Shown: positions 8,241 through 15,517 of the stretch, piece after piece
Layout: each line of letters opens with the position of its first letter
How positions within the stretch are numbered: the stretch's first letter is position 1
NCBI RefSeq assembly: GCF_003336425.1
Contig: NZ_QEIO01000057.1
Span: 1 to 32,157, forward strand
Direction: 5' to 3'
Source of the DNA: Marinitenerispora sediminis
GTDB lineage: Bacteria; Actinomycetota; Actinomycetes; Streptosporangiales; Streptosporangiaceae
DNA: 32,157 nt
The notes under the pieces: model-generated
Told to the model about the DNA's origin: nothing
The model's input: only the letters and a program-made list of their open reading frames with translations
Database searches by the model: none
Translations under genes and position numbers: made by a program

Positions 8241-9176
8241 CTACTGCATGTGAGCGGCGAACCACTCGAGCACCCGCTCGGGACTGCGCTGGAAGTACGT
8301 GTAGCCGTCCCATCGGCGGGTCGTGTCGCGAATCCAGAACATCGACTTCTGCTCCGCGCCGATGGCCTCGAAGGCTTCCTCTAGGTCGTCGGGGCGGGTG
8401 ATGCGGTCGTCGTGCACACCGTAGGTGAGCGTCGGCATCGTGACCGACGGTGCCCAACGACTCGTCTTCCCGTCCTCCAGCCGTACGCTCGCGATCGTGC
8501 CGACTCTGCGATCCACCTCGTCGGCCTTGTCCCCGAGGCCCATCGCCTCGAGGGTCGCCTCCAGGAACGCCCGCGGAGAGAGCAGGAGCGGCGCGACCAG
8601 GCAGGCGATGCCGTCGAAGGCGCGGGGGTGGGCGTGGGCGGCTCGGAAGGTCGCGTTGGCGCCCATGCACCGAGCGAAGACGCCGAGCGTCATGCCGGCG
8701 AGATCGGGCCGAGATCGGATGTACTCCAACGTGCCGATCACGTCCCGAGCCTCGAACTTGTTGTTGGACGCCAGACCGCCGTTCGCGGCACCGCTGAGAC
8801 CGTGGTTCCGGAAGTCGAAGGCCAGGACGTTGTATCCGTTGTCGTGCAGGATCTTGTAGTCGAGAGTGAAGTCGATCTCGGTGTCGTTTCCGGGTCCGAA
8901 TGCCGATTTCCACGGTTCGAGGTGCGCGGGGAAGCCGTACCGGTTGAAGCCGAACGCGTGCATGGACACGATGAGCCTGCCGGATCCCGCGCACGGGATG
9001 AACCACGCCTCGAGGGGCGTGCCGTCCGACGACGGGTACGTCACTTCCTCGAAGTCGAGGCCGGTGTCGGCGGGTGTGCGCAGGAGCGGGGATCGCGAGG
9101 AGTGGGCGAGCCCCTGGGCGAGGGCGTCGAGGGTGGTATCCGTGTTCGGGTCGATGGCGGGAGCGGTGTTGGTCAT
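8241..9176 (-). CDS. Alpha/beta hydrolase with a cysteine at the nucleophile position
   Basis: The 311-residue protein has the alpha/beta-hydrolase core: oxyanion region VSMHAFGFNR (70-79), strand NVLAFDFRNHGLSG (116-129), nucleophile elbow and a C-terminal acid region GVHDDRITRP. The elbow reads FARCMG, placing Cys170 where Ser usually sits and Ala in place of the first Gly. Asp256 or Asp257 is a likely acid. No histidine occurs in the usual late position; IRDTTRRWDGYTYF occupies it, and only His309 is near the end. Cys nucleophiles are known in dienelactone hydrolases, but the missing His argues for unusual chemistry or a non-hydrolytic role. It lies upstream of the AraC gene in the same direction. 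Confidence 0.87.
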   Translation of the reverse strand: MTNTAPAIDPNTDTTLDALAQGLAHSSRSPLLRTPADTGLDFEEVTYPSSDGTPLEAWFIPCAGSGRLIVSMHAFGFNRYGFPAHLEPWKSAFGPGNDTEIDFTLDYKILHDNGYNVLAFDFRNHGLSGAANGGLASNNKFEARDVIGTLEYIRSRPDLAGMTLGVFARCMGANATFRAAHAHPRAFDGIACLVAPLLLSPRAFLEATLEAMGLGDKADEVDRRVGTIASVRLEDGKTSRWAPSVTMPTLTYGVHDDRITRPDDLEEAFEAIGAEQKSMFWIRDTTRRWDGYTYFQRSPERVLEWFAAHMQ

Positions 9177-9383
9177 GAGCCATGAGCTCCATGTCGCAGA
9201 TATGAAGGGTCTGGCCCCGGAAGCTCGTGATCTGTGAACGCGAGCACTCCGACGGACCTCTCCAACCGTAGGTTCGGCTCGCGCTGGAACGAATGCCGCT
9301 CACTCCCAGATACTTGCCTGATCCTGACATGGCCGGCCGGGAGCACCCCTCGGTCTACGCGGCGGCGGTCGGGGGCCGGCGGC

Positions 9384-10739
9384 TCAGCGCCCGATCGCCT
9401 CGAAGAGCTCGTCCCACCCCAGCAGCTTGACCCGCTCGCCGCGGCCGAGGTCGGCGGCGCGGCCGGCCTCGGCGGCGTCGATGGCGAGCCAGTCCCGGTA
9501 GTCGGTCGCCCGGGCTCCCGCCTCGGCCAGCACCCGCTCGACCGGCACCCGCTCGCCGCGGCGGGCCCGCAGCTCGGGGGCGTCGTCCAGCAGGGCGCGG
9601 ACCGTCGCGGCGGCGTCGGACTTGTTGGTGCCGATCACACCGGTGGCGCCGCGCTTCAGCCAGCCGGCGACGTAGTCGCCGCGCCGCACCCCACCGCCGG
9701 GGTCGAGGACCCGGCCCTCGGCGTGCGGGACGGTGCGGCCCGCCGCGTCGAAGGGCACGCCCGGCAGCGGGACACTCGCGTAGCCGACGGAGCGCAGCAC
9801 CATGCCCACCGGGAGCCGCTCCCGTTCACCGGTGCCGACCAGGCGGCCGTCCTCCGCGAGCTCCGTGCGCTCCACCTCCAGCCCGCTGACGGAGTGCTCC
9901 CCCAGGACGGCGGTCGGCCGCACCCAGAACCGCACGTCGACGCGGCGCGGCCGGTCGGCCGGCTCGCGGGCGGCCCACTCCTTCAGGATCTTGAGGTTGG
10001 TCCGGGCGGCGCGGGCGGCGTGCAGCATCTCCTCGCCGCTGGGGTCGATGTCGAGCTGCTCGGGCCGCACGACGACGTCGGCGTTGCCGAGGTCTCCGAG
10101 GTCGCGCAGCTCGTTGGCGGTGAACTTCGCCTGCGTGGGGCCGCGCCGGCCGAGCAGGTGGATCCGGCGCACCTTGCTGGCGGCGAGCACGTCGAGCATC
10201 GGCTGCGGGATGTCGGTGCCGCGCAGTTCGTCGGCGCTCTTGGCCAGGATGCGGGTCACGTCGAGCGCGACGTTGCCGACCCCGATGACCGCGACCTCCT
10301 CGGCGTCGAGCAGGAAGCGCTCGACCTCGGCGTCCGGGTGGCCGCAGTACCAGTTGACGAAGTCGGTGGCGGCCACGCTGCCGGGCAGATCCTCACCCGG
10401 GATGCCGAGCCGCCGGTCCACGGCCGCCCCGGTGGCGTAGACGACCGCGTCGTAGGCGCGGGCGAGGTCGGCGCGGGTGACGTCGCGGCCGAACTCGACG
10501 CCGCCGACGAACCGCACGTCCGGGTGCTCCAGGACCCGTCGGAGCGCGCGCGCCACCCCCTTGATGGTGGTGTGGTCCGGCGCGACGCCGTAGCGCACCA
10601 GTCCGTAGGGGGTGGGCAGCCGGTCGAGGATGTCCACGGCCACGGCTTCGCGGTTCTGCCGGGTCAGCGCGTCCGCCGTGTAGATGCCGGCGGGGCCCGA
10701 GCCGATCACCGCCACGCGCAGGGGGTCGGGAGTGGTCAT
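9384..10739 (-). CDS. fprA: Ferredoxin/flavodoxin-NADP+ reductase, FprA type
   Basis: The 451-residue enzyme belongs to the adrenodoxin-reductase-like group, which passes electrons between NADPH and ferredoxin through FAD. It often serves cytochromes P450. The FAD motif GSGPAGIYTA is near the N-terminus, followed by LPTPYGLVRYGVAPDH. The NADP-binding motif GVGNVALDVTRIL is central, with LGRRGPTQAKFT after it. The second FAD contact GWLKRGATGVIGTNKSDA is near residue 370. I chose ATG 10739, which starts close to the Rossmann motif as in homologues; a GTG at 10757 would add six residues. No ferredoxin or P450 gene is adjacent. Confidence 0.94.
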   Translation of the reverse strand: MTTPDPLRVAVIGSGPAGIYTADALTRQNREAVAVDILDRLPTPYGLVRYGVAPDHTTIKGVARALRRVLEHPDVRFVGGVEFGRDVTRADLARAYDAVVYATGAAVDRRLGIPGEDLPGSVAATDFVNWYCGHPDAEVERFLLDAEEVAVIGVGNVALDVTRILAKSADELRGTDIPQPMLDVLAASKVRRIHLLGRRGPTQAKFTANELRDLGDLGNADVVVRPEQLDIDPSGEEMLHAARAARTNLKILKEWAAREPADRPRRVDVRFWVRPTAVLGEHSVSGLEVERTELAEDGRLVGTGERERLPVGMVLRSVGYASVPLPGVPFDAAGRTVPHAEGRVLDPGGGVRRGDYVAGWLKRGATGVIGTNKSDAAATVRALLDDAPELRARRGERVPVERVLAEAGARATDYRDWLAIDAAEAGRAADLGRGERVKLLGWDELFEAIGR

Positions 10740-10820
10740 GCCTCCATTGTCCCGCACGTCACGGGGGAACGGCGCGCCACCGGACAGACCTCACGAGCCG
10801 TTCGGGAACGGGCCGGGGCG

Positions 10821-11049
10821 TTAGCGGAAGTCGAACTCCCCGGCGCGGACACCGGCGGTGAACGCCGCCCACTCCTCACGGGTGTAGACGATCACGGCTC
10901 CGTTCGGGTGATGGCTGTGTCTGACCGCCACGCGGCCGGAGCCATCGTTCAGCGGACCCGCCTCGACTACCCCCTCCGTTCTCGCTGAACGTACTGATGC
11001 GCCACACCGTCTTTGACAGCAGGTCCGACGATTCGCGCGGACCGGTCAC
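10821..11049 (-). pseudogene. DUF397 gene, second tandem copy, frameshifted
   Basis: This copy starts with a GTG that overlaps the TGA of the intact DUF397 gene (GTGA) and reads VTGPRESSDLLSKTVWRIS, then TFSENGG. Beyond that point the DUF397 pattern continues in another frame as VEAGPLNDGSGRVAVRHSHH, then PNGAVIVYTREEWAAFTAGV and RAGEFDFR to a TAA at 10821. Compared with the intact copy, the Asn-to-Val-Glu interval near 10963-10972 is 5 bases shorter, which causes the shift. The second half is almost identical to the intact copy, indicating a recent tandem duplication or gene conversion. As it stands only a truncated, altered product could be made. Confidence 0.82.
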
Positions 11050-11291
11050 CGGAAATCGAACTCCCCGGCGCGAACACCGGCGGTGAACGCCGCCCACTCC
11101 TCACGGCTATAGACGATCACGGCTCCGTTCGGATGGTGACTGTGCCGGACCGCGACCCGGCCCGTGCCATCGTTCAGCGGACCCGCCTCGACACAGCTGA
11201 TGCCACCGTTGTTGCTGTAGCTGCTGATGTGCCACGCGACCGTAGCGCGCTCCTTCTGGGACAGCTCGGTGGGCCTCCGATTGGTCGTCAC
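11046..11291 (-). CDS. DUF397 family protein
   Basis: This 81-residue protein is a DUF397 member, with the diagnostic AWHISSYSNNGGISCVEAGP followed by VAVRHSHHPNGAVIVYSREEW and FTAGVRAGEFDFR. DUF397 proteins are the small partners of XRE regulators in the actinomycete Scr1/Scr2- and WhiJ-like pairs, which affect development and antibiotic production and have been likened to toxin-antitoxin modules. The GTG start overlaps the stop of the upstream XRE gene by four bases, and its own stop overlaps the start of the second copy the same way. The three are therefore a single translationally coupled unit. It probably binds or modulates the XRE protein. Confidence 0.92.
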   Translation of the reverse strand: MTTNRRPTELSQKERATVAWHISSYSNNGGISCVEAGPLNDGTGRVAVRHSHHPNGAVIVYSREEWAAFTAGVRAGEFDFR

Positions 11292-12151
11292 GCTAGCTCC
11301 TCGATCAGCGCCGACATGAACCCGATGGAATCTTCTGGATCGAGACAGACTCCCTGCAGCCGATCGTACATTTCAACTATCGGCTCTGTATCAGGCGCCT
11401 CTATGTAGATCGCCCCCTTTGGCGTCTCAACATAGGCGACTTCAGGATACGGCTCAGCCATGCGGAACAGGCTGAATCCTCCGGAAGGGCTGGCGTGGGC
11501 ACCAACCGAGTAGGGCAGCACTCGAAGGTCAATGGAAGGTCGTTGCGCTAATTCGCTGAGGTGAGTGAGCTGGGCTACAAGAACTTTCGGCCCTCCGACT
11601 GGGCGGCGCAGCACCGCCTCATCGAGCACGATGCTGAGATCCGGTATGTGATCGTCGCGGTCAAGGAGTGCACGACGTTTCATCCGCAGCTCGACGCCAC
11701 GCTCAATGTCCTCATGCGTTGCTTGTGGCTCAGCGGCAGTCATGACCGCCCTGGCGTATTGATCAATCTGAACGATGCCCGGGACAACCGTGTTCTCGAA
11801 AAGCCTCTGCTCAACGGCCAGCTCTTCCAGCCAGACGAAGTCCACGAACCAGCCCGCGACATCGCCGCTGTATCCGTCCCACCATCCGGTCTGCCAGACG
11901 TCGTCGGCGATCTTGAGCAAGCCGGCACGCTGCCGGGCGTCGTTAACTCCGTAGAGATCAAGGAGCGCAACCACCTCTGCCCGACGGATCGGATAGATGC
12001 CGCTTTCGAATCGGCTGATGGTGCCCGAACTTCGTTGCAGGTACTCGCCGACCTCCTCAACCTTCATACCGTTCTCGTCGCGCAGCTCACGCAAGCGCTG
12101 ACCAAGCCAGCGTCCACGTAGTGTGACCCGTTTTGGCCGCCCGACCGGCAT
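11288..12151 (-). CDS. XRE-family regulator with DUF5753 (Scr1/WhiJ-like)
   Basis: The 287-residue protein has an N-terminal helix-turn-helix at about 15-75 (LGQRLRELRDENGMKVEEVG through SSGTISRFESG). A long C-terminal DUF5753 domain follows, about 100-280, with family features such as a PGIVQIDQYARAVM segment, a VLDEAVLRRPVGG segment and DLRVLPYSVGAHASPSGGFSL. NCBI labels this group Scr1-family TA-system antitoxin-like regulators. ATG 12151 is preferred, with GGGGGT upstream; a GTG at 12172 would lie inside a strong dyad at 12169-12196. Its GC content looks visibly lower than that of flanking core genes. It heads the XRE-DUF397-DUF397 unit. Confidence 0.93.
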   Translation of the reverse strand: MPVGRPKRVTLRGRWLGQRLRELRDENGMKVEEVGEYLQRSSGTISRFESGIYPIRRAEVVALLDLYGVNDARQRAGLLKIADDVWQTGWWDGYSGDVAGWFVDFVWLEELAVEQRLFENTVVPGIVQIDQYARAVMTAAEPQATHEDIERGVELRMKRRALLDRDDHIPDLSIVLDEAVLRRPVGGPKVLVAQLTHLSELAQRPSIDLRVLPYSVGAHASPSGGFSLFRMAEPYPEVAYVETPKGAIYIEAPDTEPIVEMYDRLQGVCLDPEDSIGFMSALIEELA

Positions 12152-12168
12152 CGCACCCCCAATCTTCT

Positions 12169-12196
12169 GCACATTCTTTCGCTGAAAGATTTGTGC
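12169..12196. promoter_or_regulatory. Candidate operator of the XRE regulator
   Basis: The nested inverted repeat has outer arms GCACA (12169-12173) / TGTGC (12192-12196) and inner arms CTTTC (12176-12180) / GAAAG (12184-12188) around a GCT centre. It sits 18 bases upstream of the XRE ATG, in the region divergent from the 87-residue gene. It suits autoregulation and possibly joint control of both transcripts. Confidence 0.72.
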
Positions 12197-12295
12197 GGAT
12201 GAACGTTGTCACGTAGCGTAGCAGGTCGTGAGGTGAGCGTAACGACGCCTGTCGCGACCTCGCTGGTCGAGCTCGCCGAAGACCGGACACACAGC

Positions 12296-12337
12296 GAGCC
12301 CGGACGGAGAAGCTTCCAACCACACCCGTCCGGGCTC
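12296..12337 (+). promoter_or_regulatory. Perfect 12-bp hairpin in the leader of the 87-residue gene
   Basis: GAGCCCGGACGG (12296-12307) pairs perfectly with CCGTCCGGGCTC (12326-12337) around an 18-base AC-rich loop. It ends 21 bases before the ATG at 12359 and just upstream of the GAGAAAGGG ribosome-binding site. It could be an attenuator or a leader element controlling translation. A terminator for a short upstream transcript is the alternative. Confidence 0.65.
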
Positions 12338-12358
12338 ATCACCGAGAAAGGGCCTTCC

Positions 12359-12622
12359 ATGACGGACGACCACAACCTCGACGTCCCTGTCTACCACGCC
12401 CCGCCTGCAAGCGCCGGGCCCGTGGCTGCCAGTGCGCCACTGCGCCCCTTCTACATCGACCTTTACGACGAAGACTCCGACGACTACGTGCACGCCTACT
12501 TCGGCGTGACCGAGCCCGGCGGCGCCACCATCATCCGGTCGATGACCTGCGGCGGCATCATCTCGCCACGCAGTGCGGAGTCCTTCGCCCGACGGCTGTG
12601 CGGCGAGGTCGTCTGGACCTGA
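12359..12622 (+). CDS. Small 87-residue protein of unknown function
   Basis: I do not recognise this family. The first 30 residues are Pro/Ala-rich, then a compact acidic domain starts with PFYIDLYDEDSDDYVHAYFG and ends with a GGIISPRSAESFARRLCGEV stretch. It looks like a small folded domain with a few beta strands and one C-terminal helix, and has no signal peptide or membrane segment. The ATG has an AGAAAGGG SD at good spacing. It is divergent from the XRE/DUF397 unit, with the XRE dyad and a 12-bp hairpin between. An 18-bp bidirectional terminator follows the stop at once. Its position makes it a likely third member of the XRE/DUF397 locus, by inference only. Confidence 0.75.
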   Translation: MTDDHNLDVPVYHAPPASAGPVAASAPLRPFYIDLYDEDSDDYVHAYFGVTEPGGATIIRSMTCGGIISPRSAESFARRLCGEVVWT

Positions 12623-12677
12623 CCGCAGAAACGCTCCGGCCGTCCGCCCGGAGGGGCGGACGGCCGGAGCGGCGGTC
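12621..12677. terminator. Strong bidirectional terminator
   Basis: A perfect 18-bp stem (12632-12649 / 12654-12671) with a GGAG loop lies between the convergent 87-residue gene and dxs. An outer GACCGC / GCGGTC pair (12621-12626 / 12672-12677) extends it beyond an unpaired AGAAA. It overlaps the last bases of the upstream stop codon and ends 31 bases before the dxs stop, so it can end both transcripts. Confidence 0.88.
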
Positions 12678-12707
12678 TCTGGAGGAGACGGGGCGGAGGG
12701 GCGGCGG

Positions 12708-14669
12708 TCAGGCCGCCGGCTCGTCGGCGGACTCGGCGGCGGCGGACCTCTCGGTGTGGCGGGAGACCGTCTCGGTCAGTTTCCGGGCGAGGTCCTGCGG
12801 GGTGAGCCCCATCTCGGCGAGGATCGCCTCGCGCTTGGCGTGGTCGAGGAACTCCTGCTCCACGCCGAAGGTGCGCACCGGGATGTCGAGGTCGGCGTCG
12901 CGCAGCGCCCGGGCCACGGCGTCCCCGACCGCGCCCACGCGGCCGTTGTCCTCCACCACGGCGACCACGCTGTAGCGCGCGGCCTCCTCGACCAGCGCCG
13001 GGTCCAGGGGCTTGACCCAGCGCGGGTCGAGCACGGTGACGCCGATGCCCTGGTCGGCCAGGCGGTCGGCGACCTCGCAGCAGGTCTCCGCCATCGTGCC
13101 GACCGCCACCAGCAGCAGGTCCTCCTTGCCGTTCACGCCACGGGAGCCTGTCGAACGGCCGCCGTCGGCCGCGCTGCGCAGCACGTCCATCGAGCCGACC
13201 TTGCCGACGGCGGGGATGTCCGCACCGACCGCGGTCTTGGGGTAGCGCAGCACGGTGGGGCCGTCCTCCACCGCCACCGCCTCGCGCAGCAGTTCGCGCA
13301 TCCGGGTACCGTCGCGGGGCACCGCGATGCCGAGGTTGGGGACGACCTGCAGGATGCTCAGGTCCCACATGCCGTTGTGGCTGGCGCCGTCGTCGCCGGT
13401 GATGCCCGCGCGGTCGAGGGCGAACGTGACCCCCTGCCGGTGCAGGGCCACGTCCATGAGCACCTGGTCGAAGCAGCGGTTGAGGAACGTGGCGTACACC
13501 GCGACGACCGGGTGCAGGCCGCCCATGGCCAGGCCGGCGGCCGACGTGGCGGCGTGCTGCTCGGCGATGCCGACATCGTAGAGCCGGTCGGGGTAGGCCT
13601 CGGCGAACGCGGCGAGGCCGGTGGGGTGCAGCATGGCGGCCGTGATGGCGACGATGTCGTCGCGCTCCGCGCCGAGCTTGACCATCTCCTCGCTGAACAG
13701 CGATGTCCAGCTCACACCGGACTTCGGCTTGGCCACACCGGTCTCGACGTCGAAGGCGCCGAGCGAGTGGAACTGGTCCTCCTCGTGGTTCTCGGCCGGC
13801 GGGTAGCCCTTGCCCTTCTGGGTGATGCAGTGCACGATCACCGGGCCGCCGAAGTCGCGGGCGCGGCGCAGCGCCTTCTCGACCGCCTGGGCGTCGTGGC
13901 CGTCGATGGGGCCGAGGTACTTCAGCCCGAGGTCCTCGAACATGACCTGGGGCTGGATGGCGTCCTTGAGGCCCTTCTTCAGGCCGTGCAGGGCCTCGTA
14001 CAGCGGCGGGCCGACCACGGGGGCGCGGTTGATGGCGGTCTTGGCCATGTCGAGCACCTGCTCGTAGCCCTGCGTCACACGCAGGGTGGCGAGGTGGTCG
14101 GCCAGTCCGCCGATGGTGGGCGAGTAGGAGCGGCCGTTGTCGTTGACGACGATGACGACCCGGCGGTTCTTGCCCTCGGCGATGTTGTTCAGCGCCTCCC
14201 AGGCCATCCCGCCGGTGAGCGCGCCGTCGCCGATGACCGCCACGACGGCGCGGTCCCGGCGGCCGAGCACCTCGTTGGCCTTGGCCAGCCCGTCGGCGTA
14301 GGAGAGCGCGGTGGAGGCGTGCGAGTTCTCGATGAAGTCGTGCTCGGACTCGGCGCGCGCCGGGTAGCCGGACAGCCCGCCGGCGCGGCGCAGGCCGGAG
14401 AAGTCCTGGCGGCCCGTGAGGATCTTGTGTACGTAGGACTGGTGCCCGGTGTCGAAGAGGATCGGCTCGCGCGGGGAGTCGAACACCCGGTGCAGCGCGA
14501 TGGTGAGCTCCACGACCCCGAGGTTGGGACCGAGGTGGCCTCCGGTGCGCGAGACCTCCGAGACCAGGAACTCCCGGATCTCGCCGGCCAGCTGAGGGAT
14601 CTGGTCGGCGGTGAGTCTCTTCAGGTCCTGCGGACTGCGGACCGCCCCGAGCAACGTCACTCTCGTCAT
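12708..14669 (-). CDS. dxs: 1-deoxy-D-xylulose-5-phosphate synthase
   Basis: Dxs condenses pyruvate and glyceraldehyde 3-phosphate, the first step of the MEP isoprenoid pathway, using thiamine diphosphate. The 653-residue protein has [20 protein letters not shown] and [16 protein letters not shown] near the N-terminus. The ThDP/Mg site [16 protein letters not shown] is near 150-165, and the transketolase pyrimidine-domain segment [19 protein letters not shown] follows, with [14 protein letters not shown] after it. The C-terminal transketolase domain is complete. ATG 14669 has its GAGGGG SD too close (about 1-2 bases). The GTG at 14660, giving [13 protein letters not shown], has better spacing and matches homologues, so the true start may be there. 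A 25-bp tandem repeat lies upstream. Confidence 0.97.
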   Translation of the reverse strand: MTRVTLLGAVRSPQDLKRLTADQIPQLAGEIREFLVSEVSRTGGHLGPNLGVVELTIALHRVFDSPREPILFDTGHQSYVHKILTGRQDFSGLRRAGGLSGYPARAESEHDFIENSHASTALSYADGLAKANEVLGRRDRAVVAVIGDGALTGGMAWEALNNIAEGKNRRVVIVVNDNGRSYSPTIGGLADHLATLRVTQGYEQVLDMAKTAINRAPVVGPPLYEALHGLKKGLKDAIQPQVMFEDLGLKYLGPIDGHDAQAVEKALRRARDFGGPVIVHCITQKGKGYPPAENHEEDQFHSLGAFDVETGVAKPKSGVSWTSLFSEEMVKLGAERDDIVAITAAMLHPTGLAAFAEAYPDRLYDVGIAEQHAATSAAGLAMGGLHPVVAVYATFLNRCFDQVLMDVALHRQGVTFALDRAGITGDDGASHNGMWDLSILQVVPNLGIAVPRDGTRMRELLREAVAVEDGPTVLRYPKTAVGADIPAVGKVGSMDVLRSAADGGRSTGSRGVNGKEDLLLVAVGTMAETCCEVADRLADQGIGVTVLDPRWVKPLDPALVEEAARYSVVAVVEDNGRVGAVGDAVARALRDADLDIPVRTFGVEQEFLDHAKREAILAEMGLTPQDLARKLTETVSRHTERSAAAESADEPAA

Positions 14670-14721
14670 TCCCCTCGTCTGCGGAACTACCTGTCGTGCC
14701 AGTGGTGCGGGCGGTGTCTTC

Positions 14722-14791
14722 GCGTTCCGCCACGCGGGCGGTTTTTGCGTTCCGCCACGCAGGCGGTTTTTGCGTTCCGCCACGCAGGCGG
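14722..14791. repeat. 25-bp tandem repeat, nearly three copies
   Basis: Units at 14722-14746, 14747-14771 and 14772-14791 (last one truncated) differ by a single base. Each unit contains CCGCC-N5-GGCGG followed, in the first two units, by TTTTT on the plus strand. Each unit could therefore fold as a small terminator-like hairpin facing away from dxs. They lie 53-122 bases upstream of the dxs start and within the dxs leader or promoter region. Confidence 0.9.
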
Positions 14792-14856
14792 CCCACCCAC
14801 ACGCACCGGTTACCGAGTGTAGAAGCCGCGATGGGCGGCTTTTGCCCGAACCTATC

Positions 14857-15474
14857 TCAGTCATGCGGCGAGGACTCGGCGCCCGCTCCGCCTTCCTGCC
14901 CGGCCGGTCCGGCGGAGGCCTCGCGCCGCATGCGGGTGAGCTCGTCCGCGATGGTGGCGACGGTCCAGTGCGCGTTCAGCCCACTCGGGTTGGGCAGGAC
15001 CCAGACCGGCGTGTCGGCGATCCGGTCGGGCTGCGGACCGACCTGGGCGCGCGGCCGGGCGAACGCCTGCCGGTAGGCGGTGACCCCGAGGACGGCGAGG
15101 ACGCGGGGCCGGTACTCACGCAGCAGGCGGGTCAGCCGCCGCCCGCCCTCGCGCAGCTCCTCGGGGGTGAGCTCGTCGGCGCGCGCGGTGGCGCGCGCGA
15201 CCAGGTTGGTGATGCCGAACCCCCACTCGGGCAGCAGGTGCTGCTCGGCCGGGCGCAGCAGCCGCGGGGTGCAGCCGGACCGGTGCAGGGCGGGCCAGAA
15301 CCGGTTGCCGGGCCGGGCGAAGTGGTGTCCGGTGTAGCCGGAGTACAGCCCGGGGTTGATCCCGCAGAAGAGCACGTCGAGGCGGGGGCCCAGGACGTCG
15401 GGGATCGTGCGGCCGTGCGCGGCGGCCAGCTGCTCGCGGGTGGGTCGTGGCGGGGCCGCCGGGGAGGTGGTCAT
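14857..15474 (-). CDS. mug: G/U mismatch-specific DNA glycosylase (Mug type)
   Basis: This 205-residue enzyme of the uracil-DNA glycosylase superfamily removes uracil or related bases mispaired with G and begins base-excision repair. Characteristic pieces are [20 protein letters not shown] with [11 protein letters not shown] after it, where the GINPG loop carries the catalytic Asn. The C-terminal NPSGLN motif inserts into the base stack. The first 20 residues (Thr/Ala/Pro-rich) and last 20 (Gly/Glu/Ala-rich) look disordered. The ATG lies 43 bases after the TauE/SafE gene stop on the same strand, so both may share a transcript. Family assignment is firm; Mug and TDG-like members differ in base preference. 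Confidence 0.94.
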   Translation of the reverse strand: MTTSPAAPPRPTREQLAAAHGRTIPDVLGPRLDVLFCGINPGLYSGYTGHHFARPGNRFWPALHRSGCTPRLLRPAEQHLLPEWGFGITNLVARATARADELTPEELREGGRRLTRLLREYRPRVLAVLGVTAYRQAFARPRAQVGPQPDRIADTPVWVLPNPSGLNAHWTVATIADELTRMRREASAGPAGQEGGAGAESSPHD

Positions 15475-15517
15475 GGAGCTCCAGGGTATGCCAGGGCGGC
15501 CGACCCCGCCCCGGACC

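Noticed and set aside
9234-10988. 584-residue plus-strand open frame opposite fprA
   Set aside because: It is a shadow of the ferredoxin reductase, which has all cofactor motifs on the minus strand.
11561-12121. 186-residue plus-strand open frame opposite the XRE gene
   Set aside because: Its composition looks more normal than most shadow frames, but the minus strand has an unmistakable XRE/DUF5753 gene with overlapping partners, and this frame has no SD or family match.
14722-14791. The tandem repeats as a CRISPR array
   Set aside because: Units are directly adjacent with no spacers, and no cas gene is present.
12573-14822. 749-residue plus-strand open frame opposite dxs
   Set aside because: It mirrors the dxs coding frame, is rich in Gly, Ala, Val and Arg repeats, and has no domain. 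It is a high-GC antisense artefact.
14824-14846. Short hairpin AAGCCGC/GCGGCTT near the mug stop as a terminator
   Set aside because: The stem is 7 bp and followed by only two or three Ts on the plus strand, where no gene ends. It may still help end mug, but the support is weak.
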